This document shows, piece by piece, positions 63,557 to 64,000 of a stretch of 64,000 nucleotides of DNA. How positions within the stretch are numbered: the first letter of the stretch is position 1; the number at the start of each line of letters is the position of its first letter. The position numbers were made by a program, and so were the translations under genes. Below the pieces are notes generated by a model. It saw only the letters and a list, made by a program, of their open reading frames with translations, was not told the origin of the DNA and ran no database searches. This DNA comes from Desulfogranum mediterraneum DSM 13871 (GTDB taxonomy: Bacteria; Desulfobacterota; Desulfobulbia; Desulfobulbales; Desulfobulbaceae): the NCBI RefSeq assembly GCF_000429965.1, contig NZ_AUCW01000004.1, positions 124,001 to 188,000 of the forward strand, in the 5' to 3' direction.

Positions 63557-64000
63557 ATGTCAAACTGGTATATTGCCGTCAACGGACAATCCCAAGGGCC
63601 ATACAGCCAGGAGCAGCTACGCCAGACCCTGGCCGCTGGTCAGCTGGAGCCTTCGCTGCTGGTCTGGCAGGAGGGGTATAGCGACTGGGTCCCGGCCAGC
63701 CAGATTCCGGAGCTGACTCTCCCTGGGAGCAACGCTCCGCCGCCGCCCTTTCCAGGACAGCAGGCCCACGAGATTGATTACCGGATCGTTGGTCAGGAGA
63801 TGCAGTTTGTCGAAATCGAGCTGGACCCCAACGAATCGGTGATCTCCGAAGCCGGAGCCATGATGTACATGGACGGGCAGATCCAGATGGAGACCATCTT
63901 CGGCGACGGCTCCCAAGACTCCCAGTCCGGTGGTTTTTTCGACAAGATGATCGGCGCCGGTAAACGACTGGTCACCGGGGAGGGACTCTTTATCACCATG
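63557..64000 (+). CDS. GYF_2-AIM24 domain protein, 3' end cut by window edge
   Basis: 148 residues visible. N-terminal GYF_2 domain (about 1-55): [25 protein letters not shown] ... [18 protein letters not shown]. After a Pro-rich linker an AIM24/TIGR00266 domain begins (about 74): [39 protein letters not shown]. The family is of uncertain function. AAAGAGG precedes ATG 63557. The gene runs off position 64000. Confidence 0.88.
   Translation, partial: MSNWYIAVNGQSQGPYSQEQLRQTLAAGQLEPSLLVWQEGYSDWVPASQIPELTLPGSNAPPPPFPGQQAHEIDYRIVGQEMQFVEIELDPNESVISEAGAMMYMDGQIQMETIFGDGSQDSQSGGFFDKMIGAGKRLVTGEGLFITM

Overview
The window looks like chromosome from a free-living, Gram-negative bacterium with GC-rich coding DNA (my estimate is high 50s % GC). 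Gram-negative outer membrane functions are clear: a KdsB for Kdo activation, a KdnA-like sugar aminotransferase, an Mla/MCE phospholipid ABC system, a PqiC-like lipoprotein and an ArnT-like GT39 glycosyltransferase. Many hybrid histidine kinases, rubredoxin and gene-family combinations typical of delta-proteobacteria suggest Desulfobacterota, perhaps a Desulfobulbales-type organism. That placement is inference, because no rRNA or dissimilatory sulfur gene is present. Genes are tightly packed with many 1-32 nt overlaps. I found no tRNA, rRNA, CRISPR array, insertion sequence or prophage.

Layout. 1-3.4 kb (-): a periplasmic solute-binding protein upstream of a hybrid histidine kinase cut by the window edge. 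3.8-5.8 kb (+): an aminotransferase fused to a Mur-ligase-like domain. 6.1-11.9 kb: a cytidylate-kinase-like protein, a PAP2 phosphatase, a GT39 glycosyltransferase, bifunctional NAD(P)HX repair enzyme (nnr) and a two-CBS protein. 12-23.7 kb (-): a REC-PAS-GGDEF protein, then, in transcription order from 23.7 kb, rplU-rpmA, a strong terminator, and obgE-proB-proA-nadD-(EndoQ-like nuclease/UvrD-like helicase fusion)-hybrid kinase. 23.9-26 kb (+): rubredoxin and a ZnuCB-like metal ABC pair. 26.2-33.5 kb (+): a SYLF protein, mlaE (with an apparently frameshifted STAS 5' end), mlaF, mlaD, a PqiC-like lipoprotein, a DUF3124 protein, a family 3 solute-binding lipoprotein and a Cache-TM-AlbA_2 protein.

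33.5-45.6 kb (-) is one long overlapping run read kdsB, a long YvcK/CofD-family protein, hybrid kinase, response regulator, second hybrid kinase, a protein with a C-terminal J-domain, and two halves of a heterodimeric ABC exporter. 45.7-49.6 kb holds rsmJ (+) and kdnA, panC and a YfgM-like anchor protein (-). A 600-bp gene-free, GC-rich region with inverted repeats precedes xseA (50.2-51.5 kb, +). 51.5-55.6 kb (-) has a small secreted protein, cobT, a DUF89-like protein and a shikimate kinase whose P-loop lacks the usual Ser/Thr. 55.9-62.4 kb (+) is an aerobic respiration block: DUF2231 membrane protein, DOMON protein, SCO copper chaperone, cytochrome oxidase subunits I-III-IV-II and heme O synthase. 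It ends in an 82-nt tail-to-tail overlap with a DUF3524 glycosyltransferase related to the tRNA-queuosine mannosyltransferases. The window closes inside a GYF_2-AIM24 protein.

The most unusual items are the EndoQ-UvrD fusion, the aminotransferase-Mur ligase fusion, the Cache-AlbA_2 receptor beside a binding lipoprotein, the frameshifted mlaE, the KdnA-KdsB pair without kdnB, the kdsB-yvcK-signalling-exporter operon and a C-x-C rubredoxin. Function calls rest on motifs read by eye from translations; no database search was possible.
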